59,057 nucleotides of DNA, from IMG/VR virus record IMGVR_UViG_3300031539_000031, positions 1-59,057 of that record; one strand, 5' to 3'. The stretch's first letter is position 1. Every line of letters starts with the position of its first letter. The DNA comes from a virus. The position numbers and the translations under genes were made by a program. The notes beneath the pieces were generated by a model, which searched no databases, was not told the origin of the DNA, and was given only the letters and a program-made list of their open reading frames with translations. This document shows positions 25,119 to 32,156 of the stretch, one piece after another.

Positions 25119-25154
25119 ATGGTTATTAATCATTCATTCGAGGAACAACTATAG
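25119..25154 (+). CDS. Possible 11-aa leader peptide
   Basis: A strong AAAAAGGAGGCAAA site precedes ATG 25119; the product is MVINHSFEEQL. It lies 70 bases before the structured RNA. Such a short ORF with such a good ribosome site suggests a leader peptide acting on downstream folding; not provable from sequence. Confidence 0.35.
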   Translation: MVINHSFEEQL

Positions 25155-25225
25155 AAGAGATTATAAAACTAGGTCATTGACAATGTAACCATGTTGCCAT
25201 AAAATTAACACGCCCATAACTGGGT

Positions 25226-25423
25226 ATGGTGACACGGTGTTACCGTGCAGTGTGTGCAGGCAACCCTAGGAACACGGGCACAATGGATGCCTGGAAAGGG
25301 GGTTAAATGCACATACTAAAGTTGGTTAAAATGGCAGTGAAAAGTTGGCTAACAAGAAAACGACGTAAACAAATACGCCGTATGTTACTAGCGGAGTAAC
25401 TTGTCAGAGCACCGTGTCACCAT
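25226..25423 (+). ncRNA. Large structured RNA candidate closed by a 14-bp stem
   Basis: ATGGTGACACGGTG (25226-25239) is the exact reverse complement of CACCGTGTCACCAT (25410-25423). Inside, GTGTGTGCA (25250-25258) can pair with TGCACATAC (25308-25316), AACCC with GGGTT (25262-25266/25300-25304), and GTTAC/GTAAC form a 5-bp hairpin near 25384-25400. The 5' strand can instead form a local CACGGT-GTT-ACCGTG hairpin, so two folds compete. The inner stem covers the ribosome site and ATG of a 30-codon ORF. No known RNA family was recognised. Confidence 0.55.
25307..25399 (+). CDS. 30-aa arginine-rich peptide inside the structured RNA
   Basis: ATG 25307 follows AAAGGGGG by five bases. The product starts MHILKLVKMAVKSWL and has TRKRRKQIRRML near its end, a basic amphipathic helix. 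Its ribosome site and start codon are predicted to be in stems, so translation could depend on RNA refolding. Arginine-rich peptides of this size can bind RNA hairpins, as phage N-type antiterminators do; that role here is speculation. Confidence 0.45.
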   Translation: MHILKLVKMAVKSWLTRKRRKQIRRMLLAE

Positions 25424-25479
25424 TTTATATCAAACATTCATGATTTGTCAATCCCCTCTCTGATTAACTCAACCCTCAT

Positions 25480-25764
25480 TCAAATTGACCCACTACCTTT
25501 TTCTTTATTCTCTTGATAATACTTGTAAGCTTTCATCTTGTTACATTTACGGCAGTAAGTCTCAAGGTTATCCCACCTTGTTTTATTCTTAGTAAAGTTT
25601 ACTAGTGGTTGATATTTCTTACAAATAGTACATTTTTTGAGACCATTTATATATCCGTATGCACCAATACTATGTTTAAATTTCGTATGACATTCTCTAC
25701 AACGACAGGATGTATGTGAGAAGTAAGTGAGTTCCTTATGGCAAACTATACAATAACTATTCAT
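25480..25764 (-). CDS. Zinc-finger protein of homing-nuclease-associated type, 94 aa
   Basis: CIVCHKELTYF and CRCRECHTKF form an N-terminal zinc site; CTICKKYQPLVNF...YCRKCNK with a following KAYKYYQENKE is the motif often found at the N-terminus of endonuclease VII/HNH proteins in phages. No catalytic HNH follows, so it may be a truncated or stand-alone DNA-binding module. The ATG is six bases from a consensus -10 box, with no ribosome site. Confidence 0.65.
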   Translation of the reverse strand: MNSYCIVCHKELTYFSHTSCRCRECHTKFKHSIGAYGYINGLKKCTICKKYQPLVNFTKNKTRWDNLETYCRKCNKMKAYKYYQENKEKGSGSI

Positions 25765-25770
25765 ACTTTA

Positions 25771-25814
25771 ATTATACACTAATACCATAACCCTTTTCAA
25801 GCATGGTGTATAAT
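25771..25814. promoter_or_regulatory. Divergent promoter region with 9-bp inverted repeat
   Basis: On the minus strand TTGAAA (25795-25800), 18 bases, TATAAT (25771-25776) precede the zinc-finger gene. On the plus strand a TATAAT occurs at 25809-25814 with a poor -35. The two boxes are the ends of an exact inverted repeat ATTATACAC (25771-25779) / GTGTATAAT (25806-25814), so one dimeric protein could cover both. Confidence 0.6.
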
Positions 25815-25876
25815 TATAAGTAGAGATATAAGTATACAAGCATATAAGCATATTGGTTGTCATGGGGGATAAATAA

Positions 25877-26146
25877 ATGCATAAGCATGACCATGAGTGT
25901 GGGGAGTGCAAGCACGATTGTTTACACTACTGTTCTTGTTGTGGTAAAGTTTATTGTTGCAAATGCAAACAGGAATGGGGGAATTATAGTTATATATCTC
26001 CTTATTATCCTATAACTACTCCCAATTGGCCTAGAGACCCTTATACTTGGACTTACTCAAAGCCTACTGCCATCCCCACAACTACTACCATTCCTTACGT
26101 TTTTACCAGTGCCACAACCATAACATCTTGCGCACACAATCACTAA
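25877..26146 (+). CDS. His/Cys-rich protein with Thr-rich tail, 89 aa
   Basis: The first 35 residues are packed with Cys and His (MHKHDHECGECKHDCLHYC, then CCGKVYCCKC), a metal-binding domain. The C-terminal half is rich in Pro, Thr and Tyr (PTTTTIPYVFTSATT). GGGGGATAAATA precedes the ATG. Could be a minor virion or metal-storage protein; no family recognised. Confidence 0.6.
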   Translation: MHKHDHECGECKHDCLHYCSCCGKVYCCKCKQEWGNYSYISPYYPITTPNWPRDPYTWTYSKPTAIPTTTTIPYVFTSATTITSCAHNH

Positions 26147-26233
26147 AAGAATATTGGGTGACATAGGGATAAATCCTAAGAGTAAATTATTACACTCTGA
26201 TAAAGCAGGTGGGGGCTGGATAGTAACTTAGAC

Positions 26234-26261
26234 TTGGCAAGTAAGACTTTTTATATAGAAT
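26234..26261 (+). promoter_or_regulatory. Promoter of the virion operon
   Basis: TTGGCA (26234-26239), 16 bases, TAGAAT (26256-26261). Transcription would begin at about 26268, inside or just before the tRNA-like RNA, and run into the portal gene. Confidence 0.6.
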
Positions 26262-26262
26262 A

Positions 26263-26423
26263 CTGGGGTGGCGGAATGGATAACGCACTAAAGGGTCTGG
26301 TCGTATAGCAGAAACGTCAAACCTCACATCATTTGTGGTAACGATGTGAGTACCAGTCTAGGGTGAACGTAACGTAATATGCCTGCCACTAGGGGTCTTA
26401 CGTAGGCAAATCCCTAGCCTCAG
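26263..26423 (+). ncRNA. tRNA-like structured leader upstream of the portal gene
   Basis: The 5' end has an acceptor-like CTGGGG and a D-arm-like GCGGAATGGATAACGC; the 3' end has CTAGGG/CCCTAG (26389-26394/26412-26417) stacked directly on CCTCAG (26418-26423), which pairs with CTGGGG (26263-26268). The middle, about 95 bases, has no anticodon arm but holds CTCACATC/GATGTGAG (26323-26330/26343-26350) inside CTGGT/ACCAG. The T-like loop is 17 bases, not 7. It ends six bases before the portal start. Could be a decayed tRNA or a regulatory tRNA mimic. Confidence 0.45.
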
Positions 26424-26428
26424 ATTGA

Positions 26429-28342
26429 TTGAGAGATACGAGATTGGCGATTTTAGATAGGTTCTTCACTAGGGTTCCTAAGAGAAAATCAAGTTCCATA
26501 TCTGTCCCCTGGGAAATCCCCGATGATAGAAATACGGATGGTCTTCTGAGAGCTTATGGGGAAGTTTACTCTTTATTTGGCATTGCTTTAAGAATTGCTA
26601 CAGCTGTTTCTGAAGTCAAGTGGAGATTGTATAAGGGTTCTGAGAGAAGCGAGCGTTCTCAAGTCTCCAAACACCCCATTTTAACATTACTGGATTATGC
26701 CAATAAATTCCAAACAGGTCAAGAGATTATGGAACTCACCCAGTTGCACATGGACCTGGCGGGGAAAGCCTATTGGTACTTGCCGAAGACTGGATTAAAC
26801 GTACCTGGCGAAATATGGGTTATGGACCCCAATTTAGTAAAACCCATCCCCTCTAAAAGCGGGTTTATAGCAGGGTATGTTTACAGGAACGGGTTAGAGC
26901 AGATACCCTTTAGTACAAATGATATTATACGCTTCCCCATGCCCGACCCGCGCAACCAACTAGGTGGTATAGGTTATGCTCAAGCTGCTGCTATTGAACT
27001 GGACTCCGAGAATTACGCTGGTATATGGAACAGGAATTTCTTTTACAACTCTGCCAGGCCGGACGGGGCTTTAGAAACTGATGAGACCCTAACAGAAGAA
27101 CAGTTTGAACAATTAAAAAGTCAGTGGGAATCCAGACATGGCGGGATTTCAAGATCACATAAGATAGCGATTTTAGAAGGCGGGATTAAATACAGACAAA
27201 TCCAGGTAAATCAGAAGGACATGGATTTCTCCCAGTTAAGAAAGCAAACTAGGGAAAATATTATGTTTGCTTTTGGGATACCTCAATCCGTCATGGGGGT
27301 ATCTGAGAATGTTAATAGAGCCAATGCCGAAGCGGGAGACTATACATTTGCACGATGGTTAATTAAACCACGCCTGACAAGAATTAAAAACAAACTAAAT
27401 GAACAGTTAATACCGATGTTCCCACAAGCTAAAGGTGTTGAAATAGACTTTGATGAGGTAGTGCCTGAGACAATTGACCAAAAAAGGGACTTGGCTGAAT
27501 CAGGGGTTAGGGCTGGGTGGTTGACAATAAATGAAGCTCGCAAGATGAATGGGTTCGATACTGCTAAAGGTGGGGATGTTTTCCTGATTCCATTTAACAT
27601 GATGCCTACTCCCTCGGATGAGGAGATTGTAAAACCCGAACCGCCCGCATCACCTCCAGAAGAAGCCCCCCCCGAAGAACCAAAGTCTAAGGGGTTCTCT
27701 GAAGAGCAAAAAGAGGCTAGGTGGTTATCTTATATATTTAAAACTGGAAGGCAGGAAATTAAGTTTCAAAACGCATTTAAAACTTTACTCGATGAGCAGT
27801 CTGATGAAGTCATTTCTAATTACATAAATCATGGTGAAGCGGAATTTGATGTAGATATTTGGAACAATAGATTTAAAAATGTATTTAAAGTTTTAATAGG
27901 CTTAGTTTATGAAGATGCGTGTGAGAATGTTAAGCAACCCGACCCATACGCTTTAGAGTGGATAGAACAAAGAGCTTTAGAGATGGCAACCTCCATAAAT
28001 ATGACTACAAAAGCATCTCTAAGGATGGCTTTAAGGGAAGGGATAGGTCAGGGGGAAAGTGTTTCCGAGATTACACGCAGGATAAAAGGGTTCTTTGCAG
28101 AGACTTACAAAGGCAGGGCGCAGAAGATAGCTCGGACTGAAGTTATAGCAGCATCTAATGAGGGGGCTTTAAGAGGTTACGAGGACGCGGGTATAGAGAA
28201 GGCTGAATTCTACGCTGCCCTGGATGAACGTATGTGCCCAGATTGCGAATCATTACACGGTAATATTTACCCGATAGAAGAGGCTCACGGTATTATCCCA
28301 GTTCACCCCTCATGCCGTTGTACATATATACCTATTGTTTAG
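26429..28342 (+). CDS. Portal protein fused to MuF-type head morphogenesis domain
   Basis: 637 aa, TTG start assumed; a second TTG at 26444 is possible. Residues ~1-410 are an HK97-like portal (GKAYWYLPKTGLNVPGEIW, FGIPQSVMGVSENVN). A Pro/Glu linker (about 395-425) leads to a C-terminal domain with KIARTEVIAASNEGALRGY and HPSCRCTYIPI, the MuF signature. The portal forms the dodecameric packaging channel; MuF parts are minor head proteins. Fusion of the two is known in some phages. Confidence 0.9.
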   Translation: MRDTRLAILDRFFTRVPKRKSSSISVPWEIPDDRNTDGLLRAYGEVYSLFGIALRIATAVSEVKWRLYKGSERSERSQVSKHPILTLLDYANKFQTGQEIMELTQLHMDLAGKAYWYLPKTGLNVPGEIWVMDPNLVKPIPSKSGFIAGYVYRNGLEQIPFSTNDIIRFPMPDPRNQLGGIGYAQAAAIELDSENYAGIWNRNFFYNSARPDGALETDETLTEEQFEQLKSQWESRHGGISRSHKIAILEGGIKYRQIQVNQKDMDFSQLRKQTRENIMFAFGIPQSVMGVSENVNRANAEAGDYTFARWLIKPRLTRIKNKLNEQLIPMFPQAKGVEIDFDEVVPETIDQKRDLAESGVRAGWLTINEARKMNGFDTAKGGDVFLIPFNMMPTPSDEEIVKPEPPASPPEEAPPEEPKSKGFSEEQKEARWLSYIFKTGRQEIKFQNAFKTLLDEQSDEVISNYINHGEAEFDVDIWNNRFKNVFKVLIGLVYEDACENVKQPDPYALEWIEQRALEMATSINMTTKASLRMALREGIGQGESVSEITRRIKGFFAETYKGRAQKIARTEVIAASNEGALRGYEDAGIEKAEFYAALDERMCPDCESLHGNIYPIEEAHGIIPVHPSCRCTYIPIV

Positions 28343-28350
28343 GAGGTTTT

Positions 28351-29493
28351 ATGGAAACTATTTATAAAGTCCTGGAAGATTGCGAAGTTAAGAAACTTGG
28401 TGAGAGGCAATACGAATTTGTTGCTTCAACTTCTACTCAAGACAGAGATGGTGAAGTTATTAATGCAGAGGGTTGGGATACTAAGAACTTTAAAAAGAAC
28501 CCCGTGATTATGTATGCCCACGATTATCATTCATTACCCGTAGGCCGAGCACCGAGGGTTTGGATGTCTGACGGGAAGTTGAAAAACACTGTTGAATTCC
28601 CACCCGAAGGAACTTATGAATTCGCTGATATTGTTGAAAGGTTAGTTGACACAGGCTATTTAAAAACTGAATCAGTCGGGTTCATACCTAAGAAGTGGGA
28701 AGATGGCGATGGTGAGAAAGCCCCCAGACGGACATATACCAAACAGGAACTATTAGAGATTTCAATTGTACCTGTTCCCTCAAACCCCGATGCTTTACGA
28801 AACGCAGTAGAGGACGGTGTGATTACAACTAAGGAATTTGAAGCTATCACAAAACCCGAAGAGACTGACGAATATATCAGGATTCCAGTAAATGATTGTA
28901 AAGTTACGGCCACAATAGATATATCCAAAAAGGAAGGTATCAAGGCTTTATATTGTGGCGAAGAAAAGCAAGTCAGAACGTATCTCTTTAAGAAAGAAGC
29001 CCCCTATAACTGGACTATGGCAAGGGCTAAGAAATGGGTAGAGGAACACAAGTCTGTAGATGATGAGATTACTAAAGTTGATAATACCACGATTGAGAAT
29101 ATAACCATTGAAGTAGAGGAAAAGGATAAACCAGTGAGTCAGGCTGCAATTATAGATGAACTGGATTACTTAATAAGGTGTCTTGATGACGTAGGGTTGA
29201 ATGAGGATGCTATAAAGGAGGCATGGGGATTAGTGAGAAAAATTATGCGTTTGTCAGGTGACGACATACCTGTTGACATAGAAGAAAAGGTGGGGGCGGT
29301 ACTGAGTAAAAAGAACAAGAACAAATTAAACCAGATTAAAAATCTGGCGCAAGAAGTGATTGACTCAGCACAAACCGAACCCGAAGCAGAACCAGAAAAA
29401 GAGGATGATAAAGCGATAACGCAGGAAATGGTAATTGATATAGTCAAGAATGCCGTGTCTAACGCTATCGCTAGAGCACAAGGTAAAGTTTAA
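28351..29493 (+). CDS. HK97-family prohead protease
   Basis: 380 aa from ATG 28351, seven bases after AGGAGG; the longer frame overlaps the portal. Catalytic His is in YAHDYHSLPVGRA (about 55-67) and Ser in KTESVGF (about 108). It cleaves capsid scaffold residues during head maturation. The C-terminal 170 residues after the protease domain are charged and helical (KNKNKLNQIKNLAQEVID), perhaps a scaffold domain. Confidence 0.88.
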   Translation: METIYKVLEDCEVKKLGERQYEFVASTSTQDRDGEVINAEGWDTKNFKKNPVIMYAHDYHSLPVGRAPRVWMSDGKLKNTVEFPPEGTYEFADIVERLVDTGYLKTESVGFIPKKWEDGDGEKAPRRTYTKQELLEISIVPVPSNPDALRNAVEDGVITTKEFEAITKPEETDEYIRIPVNDCKVTATIDISKKEGIKALYCGEEKQVRTYLFKKEAPYNWTMARAKKWVEEHKSVDDEITKVDNTTIENITIEVEEKDKPVSQAAIIDELDYLIRCLDDVGLNEDAIKEAWGLVRKIMRLSGDDIPVDIEEKVGAVLSKKNKNKLNQIKNLAQEVIDSAQTEPEAEPEKEDDKAITQEMVIDIVKNAVSNAIARAQGKV

Positions 29494-29504
29494 CAGGAGG
29501 TAAA

Positions 29505-30710
29505 ATGGAAACTTTAACATTAGAACAAATCGCAGAAATAGCAACTAAGGCAGCTAATGAAGCGGTTGAAAAATTAAAGGAGCCGGAGAAAAAGGAAATT
29601 CACGTAGAGGTCATTGCTAACCCTGAAGATAAGTTACTGAAAGACCCGAAGGGTGGCTTTAAGAGTATGGGGCACTTCTTTACTGACCTCATCAGGGCAG
29701 AGGGTCCAGGCAATGCTCCCCCGCAAACCCTCAAAGACTACGATAGGGCACTCAGAAAGACAGCCGGATACATGGAAGAGGGCGACCTTAGTCAGGGTGG
29801 CTATTTAGTCCCCGAAGAGTTCAGGGCGGTTCTTTTACAGACAGCTATGGAAACTTCCATAGTGAAGTCAAGGGCAACAAATATCCCGATGGCAACCAAC
29901 AGAGTTGTCATACCAGCCTTGATAGATGACGACCATTCCACTGATTATTTTGGTGGGGTTGTTATCTACAGGACAGAAGAGAAGGGTGAAAAGACTCCCA
30001 AGAATCCAGTATTCGGTAAAATTGGGCTGACCTTACACAAATTAACAGGGTTATGCTATATAACTGATGAACTTTTAACGGATTCAGTTATATCTATTGA
30101 ACCTATAGTTAGAAGCACATTCGGACAGGCCATAGCGTTTGTGCAGGACTACGACTTCTTGAGGGGGTCTGGTGCTAACCAGGCACTGGGAGTTTTCAAT
30201 GCAGCCAACCCTTCACTCATCACGGTATCCAAAGAAACGAACCAGGTAGCCGACACCATTGTCTTTGAGAACATCGTTAAGATGTGGCAGAGAATGTACC
30301 CTGCCGGACACGCAAAGGCAGTATGGATAGCCAACATCAATTGTTTCCAGCAGTTGGCTTCAATGAGCCTGCCGTCTGGTACTGCTGGGGTGCCCGTATG
30401 GATGCCTGCCGGTGGTATTGCCGGAGCACCATTCCAGACCCTGATGGGCAGACCTCTAATCTTCACCGAGAAAATGGCCACGCTAGGTGACCTGTATGAC
30501 ATAGGCTTAGTTGACTTTTCTCAATATCTTATCGGTGAAAAGGGTGGTGGAGTTAATATGGCTTCATCTATCCATGTCAGGTTCATCTATGATGAGGTTG
30601 CTTTCAGGTTCGTTATGAGGTATGATGGCCAGCCTTGGTGGCTCTCTACACTAACCCCGAAGGCGGGAAGCACCTTGAGTCCGTTTATCACTTTGGCCGA
30701 GCGTGCCTAG
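29505..30710 (+). CDS. Major capsid protein, HK97 fold
   Basis: 401 aa. An N-terminal helical delta-like domain (EQIAEIATKAANEAVEKLKE) precedes the mature fold: GYLVPEEFRAVLLQ, RGSGANQALGVFN, LMGRPLIFTEKM and VAFRFVMRYDGQPW are HK97-type landmarks. The mature chain probably begins near residue 90-105 after protease cleavage. AGGAGGTAAA precedes the ATG. It follows the protease by 11 bases. Confidence 0.92.
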   Translation: METLTLEQIAEIATKAANEAVEKLKEPEKKEIHVEVIANPEDKLLKDPKGGFKSMGHFFTDLIRAEGPGNAPPQTLKDYDRALRKTAGYMEEGDLSQGGYLVPEEFRAVLLQTAMETSIVKSRATNIPMATNRVVIPALIDDDHSTDYFGGVVIYRTEEKGEKTPKNPVFGKIGLTLHKLTGLCYITDELLTDSVISIEPIVRSTFGQAIAFVQDYDFLRGSGANQALGVFNAANPSLITVSKETNQVADTIVFENIVKMWQRMYPAGHAKAVWIANINCFQQLASMSLPSGTAGVPVWMPAGGIAGAPFQTLMGRPLIFTEKMATLGDLYDIGLVDFSQYLIGEKGGGVNMASSIHVRFIYDEVAFRFVMRYDGQPWWLSTLTPKAGSTLSPFITLAERA

Positions 30711-30735
30711 TTTAATCTAATAAGGAGGAAATGAA

Positions 30736-31230
30736 ATGGGAGTATATACATTTAGTCAAGATAATCTGATAATCCCGCTGAACTTAGCAGGTGCAACTGC
30801 TGGGACTGCTGCCGAGATGGATTCCTTTAACATGAGGGGGTATGACCAGGCAACTGTAATCTTCACTCAAAGTGCCTCAGTAGCTGGGAATAATGTGCTA
30901 ACAATGGAGACTGGTGCTTCAAATAGTGCGGATACTAGTGATGCCACATTCCATTATAGGTGGGGTAGTGCTACTGTTGGTGCTTCTAACTCTGATAAAT
31001 TAACCGCTGATGCCACAGCCTCTACCCTGACCATGACAGCTACAACCTATCAGGGCAAGATGCTAGTCATAGAACTGCACGCTGACGAACTGCCCAAGTC
31101 CGGTGAAACAGTCTATTCTTGGGTAACTCCAGACATCGATGGCACTGCTACTAAGGGTTTTATTAGTGGGATTGCAATCCTAAGTAAACCCCGCTATGCA
31201 AAGGCTGTAATGCCTACAGCTGTCAGTTAA
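30736..31230 (+). CDS. Probable head decoration or structural protein, 164 aa
   Basis: Beta-rich and Ala/Thr/Ser-rich (AGATAGTAAEMDSFNMRGY, TLTMTATTYQGKMLVIEL), placed directly after the capsid gene with AAGGAGGAA. This position and composition fit capsid decoration proteins. No named family recognised. Confidence 0.6.
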   Translation: MGVYTFSQDNLIIPLNLAGATAGTAAEMDSFNMRGYDQATVIFTQSASVAGNNVLTMETGASNSADTSDATFHYRWGSATVGASNSDKLTADATASTLTMTATTYQGKMLVIELHADELPKSGETVYSWVTPDIDGTATKGFISGIAILSKPRYAKAVMPTAVS

Positions 31231-31241
31231 GGAAGAGAGGG

Positions 31242-31403
31242 ATGATGAGAGTTTTCATGTTTGGTTGTCCTATTGAATATAGTGATGAACCAATCAAGCC
31301 TAAAAGAAAATATAGGCGGAAGGGGACAAAAGCCCCTTCCGCCCCACGGAAAGATAAAATGGTGCATAGTGCGCCTATTGTAAAAGGGGGAACCACTCCC
31401 TAA
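31242..31403 (+). CDS. Small basic protein, 53 aa
   Basis: Double ATG behind AGAGAGGG. Basic middle (KPKRKYRRKGTKAP). An 11-bp perfect hairpin (31315-31343) lies inside the reading frame, which suggests the RNA structure may matter more than the peptide. Unknown function. Confidence 0.45.
   Translation: MMRVFMFGCPIEYSDEPIKPKRKYRRKGTKAPSAPRKDKMVHSAPIVKGGTTP
31315..31343 (+). promoter_or_regulatory. Perfect 11-bp hairpin within capsid operon
   Basis: GGCGGAAGGGG (31315-31325) and CCCCTTCCGCC (31333-31343) with a 7-base loop ACAAAAG. No T-run follows, so it is not a standard terminator; it could slow polymerase or protect upstream capsid mRNA from 3' exonucleases. Confidence 0.55.
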
Positions 31404-31428
31404 TAAACTATAAGTATGGAGGAATCAA

Positions 31429-31773
31429 ATGGTAGCTAATGTTAAATCAAGCTGGAGGTCGGGTAATCTGGTCTTTGAACATGTTGTGTCCGGTGCTGCA
31501 ATCCACTATGGAATCAGTGGCACAGGGTTAGATGTTAAATTCTGGGGAGACACAGCCAGCGTATACATGATGTGGGATTACAGTGCGGATAATTGGGTCT
31601 GTGCATCTCAAACCCATATAGATATGGCCGCCGATAAAGCTATGTTAATCTTTAAGGCTGGTAGTGCTTGTGGTGATAGCCCAACAGCCGATGCGGAAAC
31701 AGGGTGGCTTAACGCATATATTACTTCTGAAACTGCCACAAATCTAGTCTATATACCGTACTATACTACTTAA
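31429..31773 (+). CDS. Virion surface/decoration-like protein, paralogue 1, 114 aa
   Basis: Shares most residues with the next gene: VANVKSSW, SGNLVFEHVVSGAAIHYG and GTGLDVKFWGDTASVYM. GGAGGAATCAA precedes ATG. Beta-rich; likely a capsid-bound or fibre protein by position. The family also resembles short structural proteins encoded behind capsid genes in environmental phages, but I cannot name it. Confidence 0.6.
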   Translation: MVANVKSSWRSGNLVFEHVVSGAAIHYGISGTGLDVKFWGDTASVYMMWDYSADNWVCASQTHIDMAADKAMLIFKAGSACGDSPTADAETGWLNAYITSETATNLVYIPYYTT

Positions 31774-31787
31774 AAAGGAGGAAACAA

Positions 31788-32135
31788 ATGCCTGTAGCTA
31801 ATGTGAAATCCAGTTGGCAGTCTGGGAATTTAGTCTTTGAGCATGTAGTTTCCGGGGCTGCTATTCATTACGGGGTAAATGGTACGGGTCTTGACGTTAA
31901 GTTTTGGGGTGATACGGCTAGTGTATATATGCTTTGGGATTACAGTGCGGATAACCTAGTTTGTGCATCACAAACGAACATAGATATGTCGGCTGCTAAG
32001 CCCATGTTAATCTTCAAAGTTGGAACTTCGGCAAGTTCTAACCCAACGACTTATCCTGAAGCTGGTTGGCTTAATGTGCATATCGCCACTGACGCAGCGT
32101 CTTCTATAGTCTACGTACCGTACTACGTTTCATAA
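31788..32135 (+). CDS. Virion surface/decoration-like protein, paralogue 2, 115 aa
   Basis: Tandem duplicate of the previous gene, near-identical through the first 60 residues and more diverged in the last 40. Own AAGGAGGAAACAA ribosome site. Divergence concentrated in the C-terminal half suggests that part is exposed or interacts with different partners. Confidence 0.6.
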   Translation: MPVANVKSSWQSGNLVFEHVVSGAAIHYGVNGTGLDVKFWGDTASVYMLWDYSADNLVCASQTNIDMSAAKPMLIFKVGTSASSNPTTYPEAGWLNVHIATDAASSIVYVPYYVS

Positions 32136-32156
32136 AATAAAAGGAGGAGTTAACGT

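Noticed and set aside
25034-25480. CRISPR array or group I intron in the non-coding stretch
   Set aside because: No regularly spaced repeats and no P7-type core sequence were seen; the region is better described as a single structured element.
26263-26423. Ordinary tRNA gene
   Set aside because: There is no anticodon arm and the T-like loop is 17 bases, so it cannot be a functional standard tRNA.
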